Positions 24,105 through 33,981 of a DNA stretch of 64,000 nt are shown piece after piece. Under the pieces are notes generated by a model. It was given only the letters and a program-made list of their open reading frames with translations, made no database searches and was not told the DNA's origin. The DNA lies in the NCBI GenBank assembly GCA_000733355.1, contig JNVV01000008.1, forward strand, positions 681,504 through 745,503, written 5' to 3'. The translations under genes were made by a program, and so were the position numbers. The first letter of the stretch is position 1. Every line of letters starts with the position of its first letter. The DNA comes from Falciphora oryzae (Eukaryota > Ascomycota > Sordariomycetes > Magnaporthales > Magnaporthaceae).

Positions 24105-26913
24105 ATGGCCGATAACTACGACAGACGTCCTCGCGGCGGCGGCGGCCGTGGTGGATACAACAACCCGCGAAAGCGCAGATACAATGGTGGGCGCATTCCC
24201 CCCATATGGCTGCGACAGCGAGGCTGGCCCCAGCATCGTGCGCTACCTTGACTTGCTGACTGACATTTCGTTCGCCTTCCGCGCACGCCCTCGCCCACCT
24301 ACAGATGACGAAGACTTCGACCGACGCGGGCCGCAACGCCGACGACACGATTCGGCACCACCCTTTACACGGATCAGGCGGCAGCTTCTCGTCCTGGCCG
24401 AGTCGGCTGTGCGCAAATGGCACGAGGACGCGGTCGGGATCGCCCAGATTGTCGCCGACAACTGGGAAGATGACTTTGTTAACCGCGGCTTCGTCGACCT
24501 GGCCTGCCAGCTCGCCGTCGAGCAGCCGTTCAAGACGCCCTTTGTCGCCGCGGTTGTGCTCGTTGCCAACACGATGCGCAGCGAGGTCGCCGCCGCTGTT
24601 CTCGCCAAGGCCGCGCGCGACCTCGAGGGTGCGGTCGGCCGTGGCGAGTGGCGCGAGGCCAAGCTGCTGCTCAAGCTCCTCGCCTGCCTGCAGGGCTGTC
24701 TTGAGGGCGAGGGCGTCTTCCCCATCCTGAACGCCCTGTTCGACCGCGCTGTCGACCTGCAGACAGCTAGCTCCGACGATGTAGGCCTCCTACCCAGTGC
24801 CGTGAAAACCGCGTCACTCGAACACTAACGAACTAACGATCCTCTGCTGCTTGTAACCAGACCATTGGCACCGAGCTCGTCAAGATCATCCTGCTCACAA
24901 TTCCGTACGTCATGGCTGCGGCCCCCGGACAGTGGGCCGAGAAGGCCGCGGAGCTTATGGACAAGACCGAGATCATCGCGTCAGAGCCGCACCCGATGCA
25001 GAAACTGGTCGACCCTTACGTATCCGGCCCCGGTGACGAGAACTCAAATCAGTACCCGAGCCTGATCGCGCTTCTCCAGAAGCAACTACAGGCGGAGGCC
25101 GCCGGGGGTTGGATCGTGGACTGCATTCCTCGGCCGTGGAAGATGCCGCTCGAGGAGGTGGAGCACCAGTCCAAGCTGGACGACTGCCCGAAGCACGCCC
25201 TGCCCGCCGTTGTAATCCCCGAGAACATCGTGGCCGGCAACCGGGATCTGTTCCCCGAGGTCTACTTCTCGGTCTACTCGGGCCAGGATGTTGACTCTGT
25301 GCCGCCCGACACCAGCATCGCGGCGTCGCTGATACGAGATGCTATATTGGACACCATCAACATTCTTCACTACAACAGGACTTTTGTCGCCCGCACGCTT
25401 ATTGACGTCGACTGCTTTTTTAGCAACGGCACATTTGTTAAGCGCGCCACTCCCTTTGATCGCCTGCGCGATATCGAGGCAGGCAGGTCGACGTGGAAGC
25501 CCGAGGACGTGGTGGTGGACACGGTCTTCTCGCAGCTCCTCCAGCTGCCGGCGCCGGAGCACAAACTGGTGTACTACCACTCGGTCCTGTACGAGACGTG
25601 CAGGGTGTCGCCCGCCGCCATCGCACCCAGTCTGGGCAGGGCCATAAGGTCGCTGTACCGCAACGGCGGTCGCCTGGATCTGGAGCTGACCCACCGCTTC
25701 GTCGACTGGTTCTCTCATCACCTGAGCAACTTTGGCTTCACCTGGAAGTGGACGGAGTGGGTCGAGGATGTGAAGCTGCCGACGCTGCACCCCCACAAGG
25801 CCTTCATCCTGGCCGCGCTGGACAAAGAGATACGGCTGAGTTTCGCCCAGCGCATCAAGAACACCGTCCCGGACGAGTACAAGCCTCTGATAGGCGCCGA
25901 GAAGGAGATAGACGTGCCCGTTTTCAAATATGCCAACGATGGTGAGTACTCAATGGAAAGTGAGAGACAGTCACTATCCCGAGCATGAGCTGACATAACA
26001 CTTCGCCTCATAAGACGTGCCTTTTGCTGCCCAGGGACGTGAGATGGTGAAACTCCTTAAGAGCAAGGTGCCCGACGAGGAGATCCAGCCGTTGATCGAG
26101 CAGATCCAAAATGAGGCCGTAGACCAGGGGCGTGACCCTCTGGTGAGCAGCACCGATGTCTTTATGACGGCGGTGCTGGCAGTGGGGTCCAAATCGCTCT
26201 CGCATGTTCTGGCCTGCATCGAGCGGGTCAAGGACCGGCTCCTCGACAGCGGCTCGGCCTCGGCGGCGGCGCGGACGCAGATCATCGCGGCCGTCATGTC
26301 GTATTGGTCTGCCCATCCGGGCGTGGCGCTCTCCATTGTGGAGAAGCTGCTCAACTACGCCATCCTGACGCCGCAGGTCGTGGTCGAGTGGGCCGTGGGC
26401 AGCGACGCGGCCGACGAGGCGCGCCTGGCGCACGCGTACCTCTACGAGCTCGTGCTGAACACGGTCATCAAGGTCTCGGGCCGCGTGCGCCAGATCGTGG
26501 CCCAGCAGCAGGCCGCCAAGCCAGCGACGGACGGCGACCTCGCCATGGCCGACGCCAGCAACGGCGACGGCTCGGACCACGTTCCCTACGCGGACACGCC
26601 CGAGGCCAAGGACCTGCGGGAGCTGTTCCAGTTGATCGAGAGCGCGCTCAAGGCGAGGTCGGCGTCGTCGGTGCTGGCGGCGGCGGGCGACCCGCTGGCG
26701 CGACAGTGGGTCGACCGGTGGCTGCGCGCGTTCCGTCGCCGCGCCGCGGTCGAGGAGAACTTCCTCGTCGAGGCCGAGAAGAACCGGAAGAGGATCGCGG
26801 CTGCGGCTGCCGAGGCTGCGGCTAACGCGGCCGCGGCGGCTGAGGCTGCCGCTGCTGCTGCTGTGGCTGCTCCGACGGAAGAGGTTACCGCTACCGCTAC
26901 CGAGGCGAACTAG
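24105..26913 (+). CDS. cbc1: Nuclear cap-binding complex large subunit (Cbc1/CBP80/NCBP1)
   Basis: CBP80 with CBP20 binds the 5' cap of pol II transcripts and promotes splicing, export and quality control. Exons are 24105-24186, 24305-24780, 24861-25941 and 26015-26913, giving 845 residues, close to the family norm. The N-terminus is an Arg/Gly patch (MADNYDRRPRGGGGRGGYNN then RKRR) that could serve as a nuclear signal. An MIF4G-type helical region follows (FVNRGFVDLACQLAVEQPFK). Family blocks include YFSVYSGQDVDSVPP, TINILHYNRTFVARTLIDVD, HKLVYYHSVLYETCRVSP and FVDWFSHHLSNFGFTWKWTE. The last helical domain has HVLACIERVKDRLLD and WSAHPGVALSIVEKLLNYAI. The C-terminus is Ala-rich. Introns 1-3 use GTGGGC, GTAGGC and GTGAGT; the last acceptor is AAG. 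The frame stays open for 77 codons after the TAG (see the next entry). Confidence 0.95.
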
Positions 26914-27147
26914 GAGGTGCCGGGTGGTAGTGAGGACCTCATTTCGTTTGGGCCCCAGCATATTCCCGAGGGTTCGACTGCAACCCCTACGCAGGTGGAT
27001 GGCGAGATCAAAGTTGATACGCAGAAGGCGGAGCCCAAAGACGGGCACCTAGATCTTCTCACCAGGGATGCCGAGCCCAAGATGCAGGCCTTCAATGCCA
27101 AGACTCAAGCTCCTAATCCCGACGAAGTGGATCTGATGGTCTTCTAA
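26914..27147 (+). other. Open in-frame extension after the cbc1 stop codon
   Basis: After TAG 26911-26913 the same frame continues for 77 codons to TAA 27145-27147. It is coding-like in composition (EVPGGSEDLISFGPQHIPEG at the start, NPDEVDLMVF at the end). It may be 3' UTR that happens to be open, a tail cut off by a recent stop mutation, a retained-intron or alternative 3' end, or a readthrough product. No plausible intron removes the stop: the candidate donors GTTACC and GTGGCT are weak and would leave only 30-51 nt. Confidence 0.3.
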
Positions 27148-27890
27148 AGATCTTTGCCCTCATTGTTCATGCAGCATCGCTTTTTGGGGCGCACATTCTT
27201 TTCACGCCATCAACCATCTATCTAGGAACTCATTATCCTGTGGTGGGGCTGCAACTGCCGTTACGTCGTCTTCGCTTAGCTTCGCCCTTTGCTTGTTTCT
27301 GTATTATACGTTGCAATGTTTCGATGGTCACGCATGGAAAACAGGAGAAGAAGAAAACAAGGGGGAGGGGTGGGTATTCTCACGCACTCAATATTTGACA
27401 TGGGAGACAAAGAAAATGGATAGGGGATATTAGCCGGGATGGCCACAAGATAGTCAAAGGCGATTCTACATCAATATTAGCTAGCGAGTAGGGTCTATGG
27501 CGCAGCCCTAGAATCAGGTAGTAGAATGAAGAGGCTTCATACAGGGCAGGTTCGTGGTGCCAATCACCTACCCACACAAAGCAGTGTTGCTTTTCGGATG
27601 ATGGAAAGAGCTGCCCTTTGCGAGTGGCAAACAAAGTTCCTTTCGACTGACAATGGAAAGGTCAACTGCGTTCGAGCCTTACAGCCTGGCGTTCGTCGTT
27701 GGCATGAACCACCCGGGCAACATAAAACCCCAGCAGGATCCCATCCGTTCTTGAACTCTGGTGTTTGATAACCAGCAGCTCGGCGCACATCTTGGACTTT
27801 ATCATAGCTGCCACACACAGCCTTGCTTTTCTAGACATCATTGTCTATCACTTCCCGTCTTCTACAAACCAGCCGTTTGTCCTCGCCATC
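27148..27890. other. Intergenic region, cbc1 to methionyl-tRNA synthetase
   Basis: About 740 bases with no recognised gene. The right end is the leader of the MetRS gene, with pyrimidine-rich stretches. Confidence 0.5.
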
Positions 27891-29847
27891 ATGGCCGACG
27901 AGCCGGACCACAGGCCGCACAAGCCGATTATAGGGCTGGACGTAGGCGCACATTATTCAACCTCGCGACCTGTCACTCCCCGCCCTCCCAAACCCAGCCG
28001 TCGTGTGGTCCTCCCGAAGCCCGGACGGCGCAACGTCCTGATCACCAGCGCCCTGCCTTACGTCAACAACGTCCCCCATCTCGGCAACATCATCGGCTCT
28101 GTGCTTTCTGCCGACGTCTTTGCGAGATACAACAGAGCGTGTGGTGTCACCACCCTCTTTGTTGGCGGTGAGTGTCATCAGCGGCTAGCCTTTCTCTCGT
28201 ACCCACAGAGGTAAATATCAGCGTATACTTACATGTCGACCCTCACAAACAGGCACGGACGAGTACGGCACCACGACCCAGACCAAGGCGATCAAGGAGA
28301 ACTGCAGCCCTCAGGAGCTCTGCGACAAGTACCACAAGATCCACACCGACATATACGACTGGTTCGGGATCGACTTTGATGTTTTTGGGCGCACGACCAA
28401 CAAGAAGCACGCCGGGATCGCGCAGGACATCTTCCTGAAGCTCCACCGCAACGGCTTCCTCGAGGAGCGGGCGGTCCTGCAGCTCTACTGCAAGGAGCAC
28501 GCCGCCTTCATCGCCGACCGCCTCGTCGAGGGCGGCTGCCCTTCCTGCGGCTACCCCGACGCGCGTGGCGACCAGTGCGACCCGTGCGGGCGGCTACTGG
28601 ACGCGGTGGACCTCGAGCGCCCGCGGTGCAAGCTGGACGGGTCGACGCCCGTCACCCGCGAGTCCAAGCACGTGTTCCTGGCGCTGGACAGGCTCCAGCC
28701 CGAGGTCGAGGTGTTCGTGTGCGAGGCTGCCGAGGAGGGCAAGTGGTCGGACGGCGGCAGGCGGGTCACGGCGGCGTGCCTGGCCGAGGGCCTGGTGCCG
28801 CGCAGCATCACGCGGGACATGGGCTGGGGCACACCCGTGCCGCTGCCGGGGTACGAGGGCAAGGCCATGTACTCGTGGTTCGACGCGTGCATCGGGTACG
28901 TGTCCATCACGGCAGCCTACACGGACGCGTGGGAGAAGTGGTGGCGCAACCCGGAGGACGTGGAGTTGTACCAGTTCATGGGGAAGGACAACGTCGCCTT
29001 CCACTCGGTCGTCTTCCCGGCCTCGCAGATCGGGACGCGCGAGACGTGGACCAAGCTGCACCACCTGTCGGCGACCAACTACCTGACGTACGAGGGCGGC
29101 GCCAAGTTCTCAAAGTCGCGCGGAGTGGGAGTCTTTGGCGACTCGGCGCGCGCGACGGGCGTCAGTGCAGACGTCTGGCGCTGGTGCCTGCTCTGGCACC
29201 GGCCCGAGGGCGACTCCGACACCGAGTTCAGCTGGGACTCGCTCGTCGAGGCGAGCAACACGCTCACGGTCTACCTGGAACGCGTGGTGTTGCGGGTCGT
29301 CGACTGCGTCAACCACGCGTGCTTCGGCGGCGTCGTCCCGGACTGGCAGACGCCCAGCCCCCACGGGCGGGGACCCCCGCCGCAGTTCTGGCTCGGCGTC
29401 TTCAACAGCCTGCTGGCGCAGTACAGGGCCTACATGGAGGCGCTGAGGGTCCGCGACGCCATGGAGGTGGCGCTGCGCATGGCAGACCAGCTGGACGTGG
29501 TGCTGCTCGAGGCGGACGTGGCGCTGCGCGGGGACGGGGCCAACGTGACCGAGGACACGACCGAGGAGGACTTTGCGGCGGACGTCGGGATGGCGGTCAA
29601 CGTGGCGCACCTGGTCGCCTCGGCCGTGTCGCCGTTCATGCCCGAGACGGCGGGGCGGATCTGCGAGATGCTGAACGCGGACCCGACGCCGCACATCCCG
29701 GGGGAGTTCTGGAGGCCTTCGATCCTGGGGGAGCACGAGCACGAGATTGGGAAGCCGCGGGAGCTGTTTAGGCTCGTGCACCCGGGCATGGCGCAGGAGT
29801 GGCGGGAGCAGTTTGCGGGCGAGAGGGTGGACGGGCCTGCGGAGTAG
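27891..29847 (+). CDS. mes1: Methionyl-tRNA synthetase, cytosolic
   Basis: This class I synthetase charges tRNA-Met for initiation and elongation. Two exons, 27891-28167 and 28253-29847 (donor GTGAGT, acceptor CAG, phase 1), encode 623 residues. Catalytic motifs are visible: the HIGH-type HLGN at 63-66 in [20 protein letters not shown], and the KMSKS-type KFSKS at 377-381. A zinc knuckle sits in the connective domain (C188, C191, C201, C204: [18 protein letters not shown]). FVGGTDEYGT, spanning the intron, and [14 protein letters not shown] are MetRS signatures. The anticodon-binding helical domain follows KSRGVGVFG. There is no C-terminal EMAPII-type tRNA-binding domain and no GST-like N-terminal domain as in budding yeast Mes1. 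The start at 27891 (ATCATGGCC) is preferred over upstream non-ATG codons. Confidence 0.96.
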
Positions 29848-30013
29848 GGGGTTATTGCCGAGCATCAAGGAATGCCGTATTCCTACATGCAGACTCTATG
29901 CAGTAGCTGAGGAGGCCGGGAGATGGGCCTTTGGGGGGTACCATTGTAGATTATGGTCAGCAGTCAGGGAGGACTATCTAGGATATGGCAGGATAGCCAT
30001 GCAGGGCGTGCTG

Positions 30014-30054
30014 GTATTGGTTTTCGGATGGTATTCCCATTAGCGGGGTTGTCT
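30014..30054. repeat. 41-base direct repeat, copy 1
   Basis: Starts GTATTGGTTTTCGGATGG. It matches 30117-30157 with about five mismatches, offset 103 bases. Function unknown. Confidence 0.75.
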
Positions 30055-30116
30055 TACCATCAAAGGTATGGAAAATTCCTGCTTGGGGACTATTGAGTAG
30101 ACTGGTAGTCGGGTTA

Positions 30117-30157
30117 GTATTGGTTCTTGGATGGTATTCACACTAGCGGGGGTGTCT
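30117..30157. repeat. 41-base direct repeat, copy 2
   Basis: Starts GTATTGGTTCTTGGATGG. It is the partner of the copy at 30014-30054. Most differences are C/T transitions, which would fit old duplication and decay, or RIP, but the sample is too small to tell. Confidence 0.75.
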
Positions 30158-30361
30158 GGGGTTGCTGCCGCCAAGATGGATTTGAGCATTAGCACATCGT
30201 GTCTCACGAGGATTTTATTTTTACTCTGCCGGCATCGACCAAGCGGTTAGAATTGGATGGATAGCATGTCCAAGGGGCGAGAAAGGTCAGGAATTAGACA
30301 AACAGACAAACAAAGGTTGATAAGGGTGGAAAAGGGAAAAGACCAGAAGTGAAAATGAAAG

Positions 30362-30433
30362 AACATAATACGACACCGAAGATTCCCCGTGATCGATCAT
30401 CCACCTAGTGGTAGTTCGGGCCTCGCCCCGACG
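30362..30433 (-). pseudogene. 5S rRNA-derived fragment (3' half)
   Basis: Read on the minus strand, this stretch matches the 3' half of the intact 5S gene at 33101-33219. The landmarks GGGGAATC and CGGTGT near the 3' end and the GGCCCGAACTA-like segment are kept in order with substitutions and small indels. The 5' half is missing, and on this strand an A20 run lies immediately upstream. It lacks most of the internal promoter context, so it is unlikely to be transcribed. Confidence 0.65.
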
Positions 30434-30436
30434 GAG

Positions 30437-30456
30437 TTTTTTTTTTTTTTTTTTTT
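30437..30456. repeat. T20 homopolymer
   Basis: Twenty consecutive T on the plus strand abut the 5S-derived fragment. Confidence 0.95.
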
Positions 30457-31051
30457 CTTCTTCCCTTCCTACAGCTGAGTGCGGAGCAGGGATTCTAACC
30501 TGATAGAAACATGTTCGCTTCCTCAGATAGTCGTTGAGGACTTTATTGTCTGTATGGGCCCCTCATCACATACAGGCCGTCATAGACTTTGTAGCGTAGG
30601 ATAGCTAATTCTGAACCGATACCGTCGGCTCTGCCTTCGCTTGACTGTGTGGAAGCATGACGGTCCGACGAATGTGTATGCCAACAGAGCAAGGCCCCGG
30701 ATCTCAGCCCCAAAGTGTTCCAGATGCATCTAAACCCGCGCTAGATCGCGATGGCCAAGAGGTCTGCATAATAGGTACCCACCTAGCCGCACATCACTGG
30801 TCCTCTGCTTAATGCTTCTGCCACAGCCAGGGCTAGAAGTCGCCGGCGCCAACAGCCCAGCCAGTACCAACGTGCATGCCAAGGTGGGGTATCACTGCGC
30901 CTCGCGACCGGATCAGCAGCTCCCGTAGGACGTGGATTGGGGCAGCAAAACCGACCTTCCCGCCCCGTCGGGTGTTCTAAGGCTCTTACTCTTACACAGC
31001 ACTGCCCAACTGCTGAACACGTCTGCGCAAGCTCTTGCTTCAACACCCAAG

Positions 31052-33021
31052 ATGAGAGCCGAAAGTCACAGCCCGTTGCGCCATCCTGGCCTAGGAGCGA
31101 CAGTGAACACAGATACGGTCTACCTGAATCCCAGCTCGATGGGCGTGAGTGCACAGTTTCCCAACTCGGAATGCTTCTTCCAGCTGCGTTCACGCGCCGT
31201 GGATGTTCCATCGCTCACAAACGCTGCTAACACCTTCTGCTCGACAGGAGGGACACGAGCCGTATACCGATGGCAGATTCTACCCCGTCCACCTTGGCGA
31301 CGTCCTCGATGATCGTTATCACGTCTTTCGCAAGTTAGGGGCGGGCAGCCAGTGCACCGTATGGTTGGCTCGAGACAAAAGGTAACAAGTTTCAACCCCA
31401 GCAGCCTGCTACTACTTATTGATCTGCTTCAAACAGATCGGAAAAGCGACGCTACGTGGCCCTCAAGGTCTTCTCCATAGAGGACAGCCAAGCCATGCGG
31501 CGGGTAAGGGCGCATTTAGCCCCTGGAGTCGACGACGACAACCACCCGGGCCGGCGCAACGTCGAGCTTGCCTCCGAGGGGTTCGAAGTCGACGGGCCCA
31601 GCGGTGGTAGATATTACGTTGGCGCCGTGGAACCTCTCGGCCGTCCGCTGGCCGTCGTCCTCGCGACCGCAGAAGAGCGACGGCGCCGGCTCAACGGTGC
31701 GCCAGGGCAGCCAACAAGGCCTGTCCAGGGCGACGGCTGGTCGGCTGTCGCCGCAAAGAGGGCTTGCTACCAGATCCTCCTGGGACTGGACTACCTGCAT
31801 AGCCGGCGTGTGGCGCATCGGGACGTGCGACCTGTCAACATGTGCCTTGCTCTGAGCGAGGCTCTCGAGGCGCTGGACGAGAACACGATACAGAGGTCTG
31901 TCTGGCCGGGTTCCAGCCAAGCGACCAAGTCGGAGCCAGATTCGGAGGAAGCCGGCAGCGCCGCGAAGGCCGCCGTCGAGAACGAGCCCGCGCAAGAACA
32001 ACAAGACGGCACAACCGAGGCGGGAGATGAGGACGAGGGCGCCGGAGAGGATTCCGAACGCGAATCCGACGCCGACACGGCCTCTACCCGCTCCAGCGCA
32101 TTGCCCCCTCATATCGCAGAGCTGCGTCGGCGCTGGAGGGCGCAGGCCGAGTCGCGGGAGATATGCAGGGACCTCGACGCACAACAATGGGCCGCGTTCC
32201 GCTCTGACCACCCGGGCGACCCCCTCGCGGAACCGCACTCTGCGGAATGGAACAAGGCCAACTTCCTCCTCTCGGCGTCCCGGATCGAGCTCCTTCACCG
32301 GGCCGATCGTCAACCTTCCCAGCCCGGCGAGATCCGATACACCGTCCACCCCATCCCTGTCGACCTGGGGGACGATGTAAAACTTTTCGAGGCCGGGCAG
32401 CAGCAGTTACGCCTCGTGCTCGTGAATCTGGGCTCCGCATGCTCCTTCGACGAGTGCCCGATCCGGGAGGACCCCTTCAACCACCCCGACTACAGCCCGC
32501 CCGAGCTGCTCATACGGCGGCGGCCGTACACGCACCGGGCCGACATCTGGTCCATGGGCATCGCCTTCTGGCACACTGTGATGCTGGAGCCCCTAGTCTG
32601 GAGCCAGGGGCGGCGGCGGCCGCGGGACGAGGAGGAGGGACCTTGGTCCGAGAGCCATCTCATGCGCGACCTGGCGCAGCGCCTGGGGCCCGTCCCCGCC
32701 GAGCTGCGGGCCGCGTGGCCGACGGCGGACAGGTGGGTGGACGCCGACGGCAACGCGCGGTCGCTGGTGAGCCTCGGGGACCTGACGCAGGAGGAGGAGG
32801 ACGAGCTGGAGGACCTGGAGCACCGCTTTAACTATGGCGACATCTGGCAGCGGGCCCGGTCGCAGAAGCCGTGTGACATGTCGGATGGCGACCTGGAGCA
32901 GTTCGTGTCGCTGGTGCAGTCCATGTTGCAGTGGAAAGCCGGGGACAGGCCTTCGACTGCTGAACTGCTGAGGCACGAGTGGTTCAAGGAGCTGAGGGAG
33001 AAGCAGGGAACACCTAGTTGA
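31052..33021 (+). CDS. SRPK-like protein kinase homologue, probable pseudokinase
   Basis: Exons are 31052-31144, 31248-31381 and 31437-33021, giving 603 residues. Junctions are GT-AG; intron 1 has a GCTAAC branch site. The SRPK signature FYPVHLGDVLDDRYHVFRKL precedes the kinase fold, with a modified glycine loop LGAGSQCTVWLARD and lysine K86 in VALKVF. The catalytic loop is HRDVRPVN (203-210), where the usual Lys two residues after HRD-x is Arg. The Mg-binding DFG/DLG position is NLG (N406), so its Asp is lost. Between them lies an acidic Ser/Glu/Asp-rich insert of about 195 residues, as in SRPK spacers. DIWSMGIAFWH, PPELLIRRRPYTHRAD and the C-lobe end GDRPSTAELLRHEWF remain. Active SRPKs phosphorylate SR splicing factors. 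This one probably lacks normal catalysis and may act as a scaffold. It belongs to the expanded SRPK-like group of Pezizomycotina. Confidence 0.85.
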
Positions 33022-33030
33022 AGAGGCGAT

Positions 33031-33050
33031 AGCGGACGCGATCCCGTGTA
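33031..33050 (-). pseudogene. Short 5S rRNA-derived fragment
   Basis: Twenty bases match 33178-33197 of the 5S gene at 18 positions (AGCGGACG-GATCCCGT-TA pattern). They lie only 50 bases from the 5S gene and 10 bases after the kinase-like stop. This suggests a truncated 5S copy next to the intact one. Confidence 0.45.
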
Positions 33051-33094
33051 AGCATTAGGTGTTATCTCTCTCTATGTTGGTTAGAAAAAAATTC

Positions 33095-33100
33095 CAAAAA
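33095..33100 (-). terminator. Pol III terminator of the 5S gene
   Basis: Six A on the plus strand give TTTTTT immediately after the 5S 3' end on the minus strand, the standard pol III stop. Confidence 0.75.
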
Positions 33101-33219
33101 ACATACAACACCGAGGATTCCCCAGTGGTCACCCACCTGAGTACTAGTTCGGCCCTCACTGGTTTGACTAGGGGAGAGCGGACGGGATCCCGTATATTCC
33201 AGTGGGTATGGTCGTATGT
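33101..33219 (-). rRNA. 5S ribosomal RNA
   Basis: The reverse complement begins ACATACGACCATACCCACTG and ends CGGTGTTGTATGT, 119 nt, with the two ends complementary as in the 5S terminal helix. The internal segments GGGATCCCGTCCGCTCTCCC, CCAGTGAGGGCC, TAGTACTCAGGTGGGTGACC and GGGGAATCCTCGGTG match filamentous-ascomycete 5S RNA. These include the box A/C internal control region bound by TFIIIA. A T6 run directly downstream, and a T7 run shortly after it, provide pol III termination. It stands alone between protein genes, as in Neurospora, where 5S genes are dispersed and not in the rDNA repeat. Confidence 0.93.
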
Positions 33220-33981
33220 GGCAGATACACGTCACTTGCATGCTTAAAAGGGGATCCTCAACAGCCAACACCTTGAGACGAGGATAGTACTAGTGACAGG
33301 CGGGGTGGGGTGTCACTCCCTGACGGGAACATTTTATTTTCATCGCTCAGGGTCTTTAGCCCATCCTGCGCTCAATCCAAGCAGCATGAAAGAAAATCCC
33401 TTTCATCGGGGTATATATGCATATATCAATCGCTTGCCACCGACTCCTCCTACTCACCGGTTTTCTCGGCCATCTGCAAATATATAAGCTCAATCCTCGC
33501 AGTGATTGAGGTGACTTGCTGCCAAATTATTCCTCGCCGACCCCTGTCCACCACCCGGGCCCGTCCTTGGGCCAAAACAAAGACCCGCGGCACGACCAGC
33601 ATCCCCATTCCCAACTTGTTCCGTAGGCGTCACGGTTTGACTTTTGCGTAGCTTGTAGCCTTGTCGGGCCGTGTAGATAGGCAAGAGCAGGATTTTAATC
33701 AGGACAAGCAAGGTATCCCCTCCTTCCGCCGTCCAGGGACTGAGGTTGCCAACAGCGTGACTGCCTCTTCGGAACAGAACAGTAGGGGGCTGAATTTTCG
33801 CGCGAAAGTTGCATTGGCTTTTCGTAGCCAACGCCTAAGCTCCCGCCGCTGAGCCATGGCTTAGGTGACAGGTGCTACGCCACGGGACCATAGCCATTGC
33901 GATATCGACTGGCTTGATTGCCAGCATTGTCGCGGTGGCTTGCTCGTAGGCCCCAAATTCTGAATGCCAAAAACAAAGCTC
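33220..33981. other. Intergenic region, 5S gene to hsh49 3' end
   Basis: About 760 bases with no recognised gene. It would hold the 5' flank of the minus-strand 5S gene and the 3' UTR of hsh49. Confidence 0.5.

Larger units (their letters stand above)
29848..31051. other. Intergenic region, MetRS to SRPK-like gene
   Basis: About 1.2 kb. It contains a 41-base direct repeat (30014 and 30117), a 5S-derived fragment (30362-30433) and a T20 tract (30437-30456). The last 100 bases are the pyrimidine-rich leader of the kinase-like gene. Confidence 0.6.

Noticed and set aside
26304..26825. 173-codon plus-strand frame inside cbc1
   Set aside because: It is an alternative-frame shadow of the GC-rich cbc1 exon, with Arg/Gly/Ala-rich composition typical of such shadows.
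28575..29771. 398-codon plus-strand frame within the MetRS gene
   Set aside because: It is an Arg/Gly/Val-rich shadow frame of the high-GC3 MetRS exon, which carries the real HIGH/KMSKS protein.
30480..30520. T-arm-like sequence on the minus strand (GGTTAGAATCCC)
   Set aside because: It resembles a tRNA B box, but the stem does not pair properly and there is no A box or acceptor stem.
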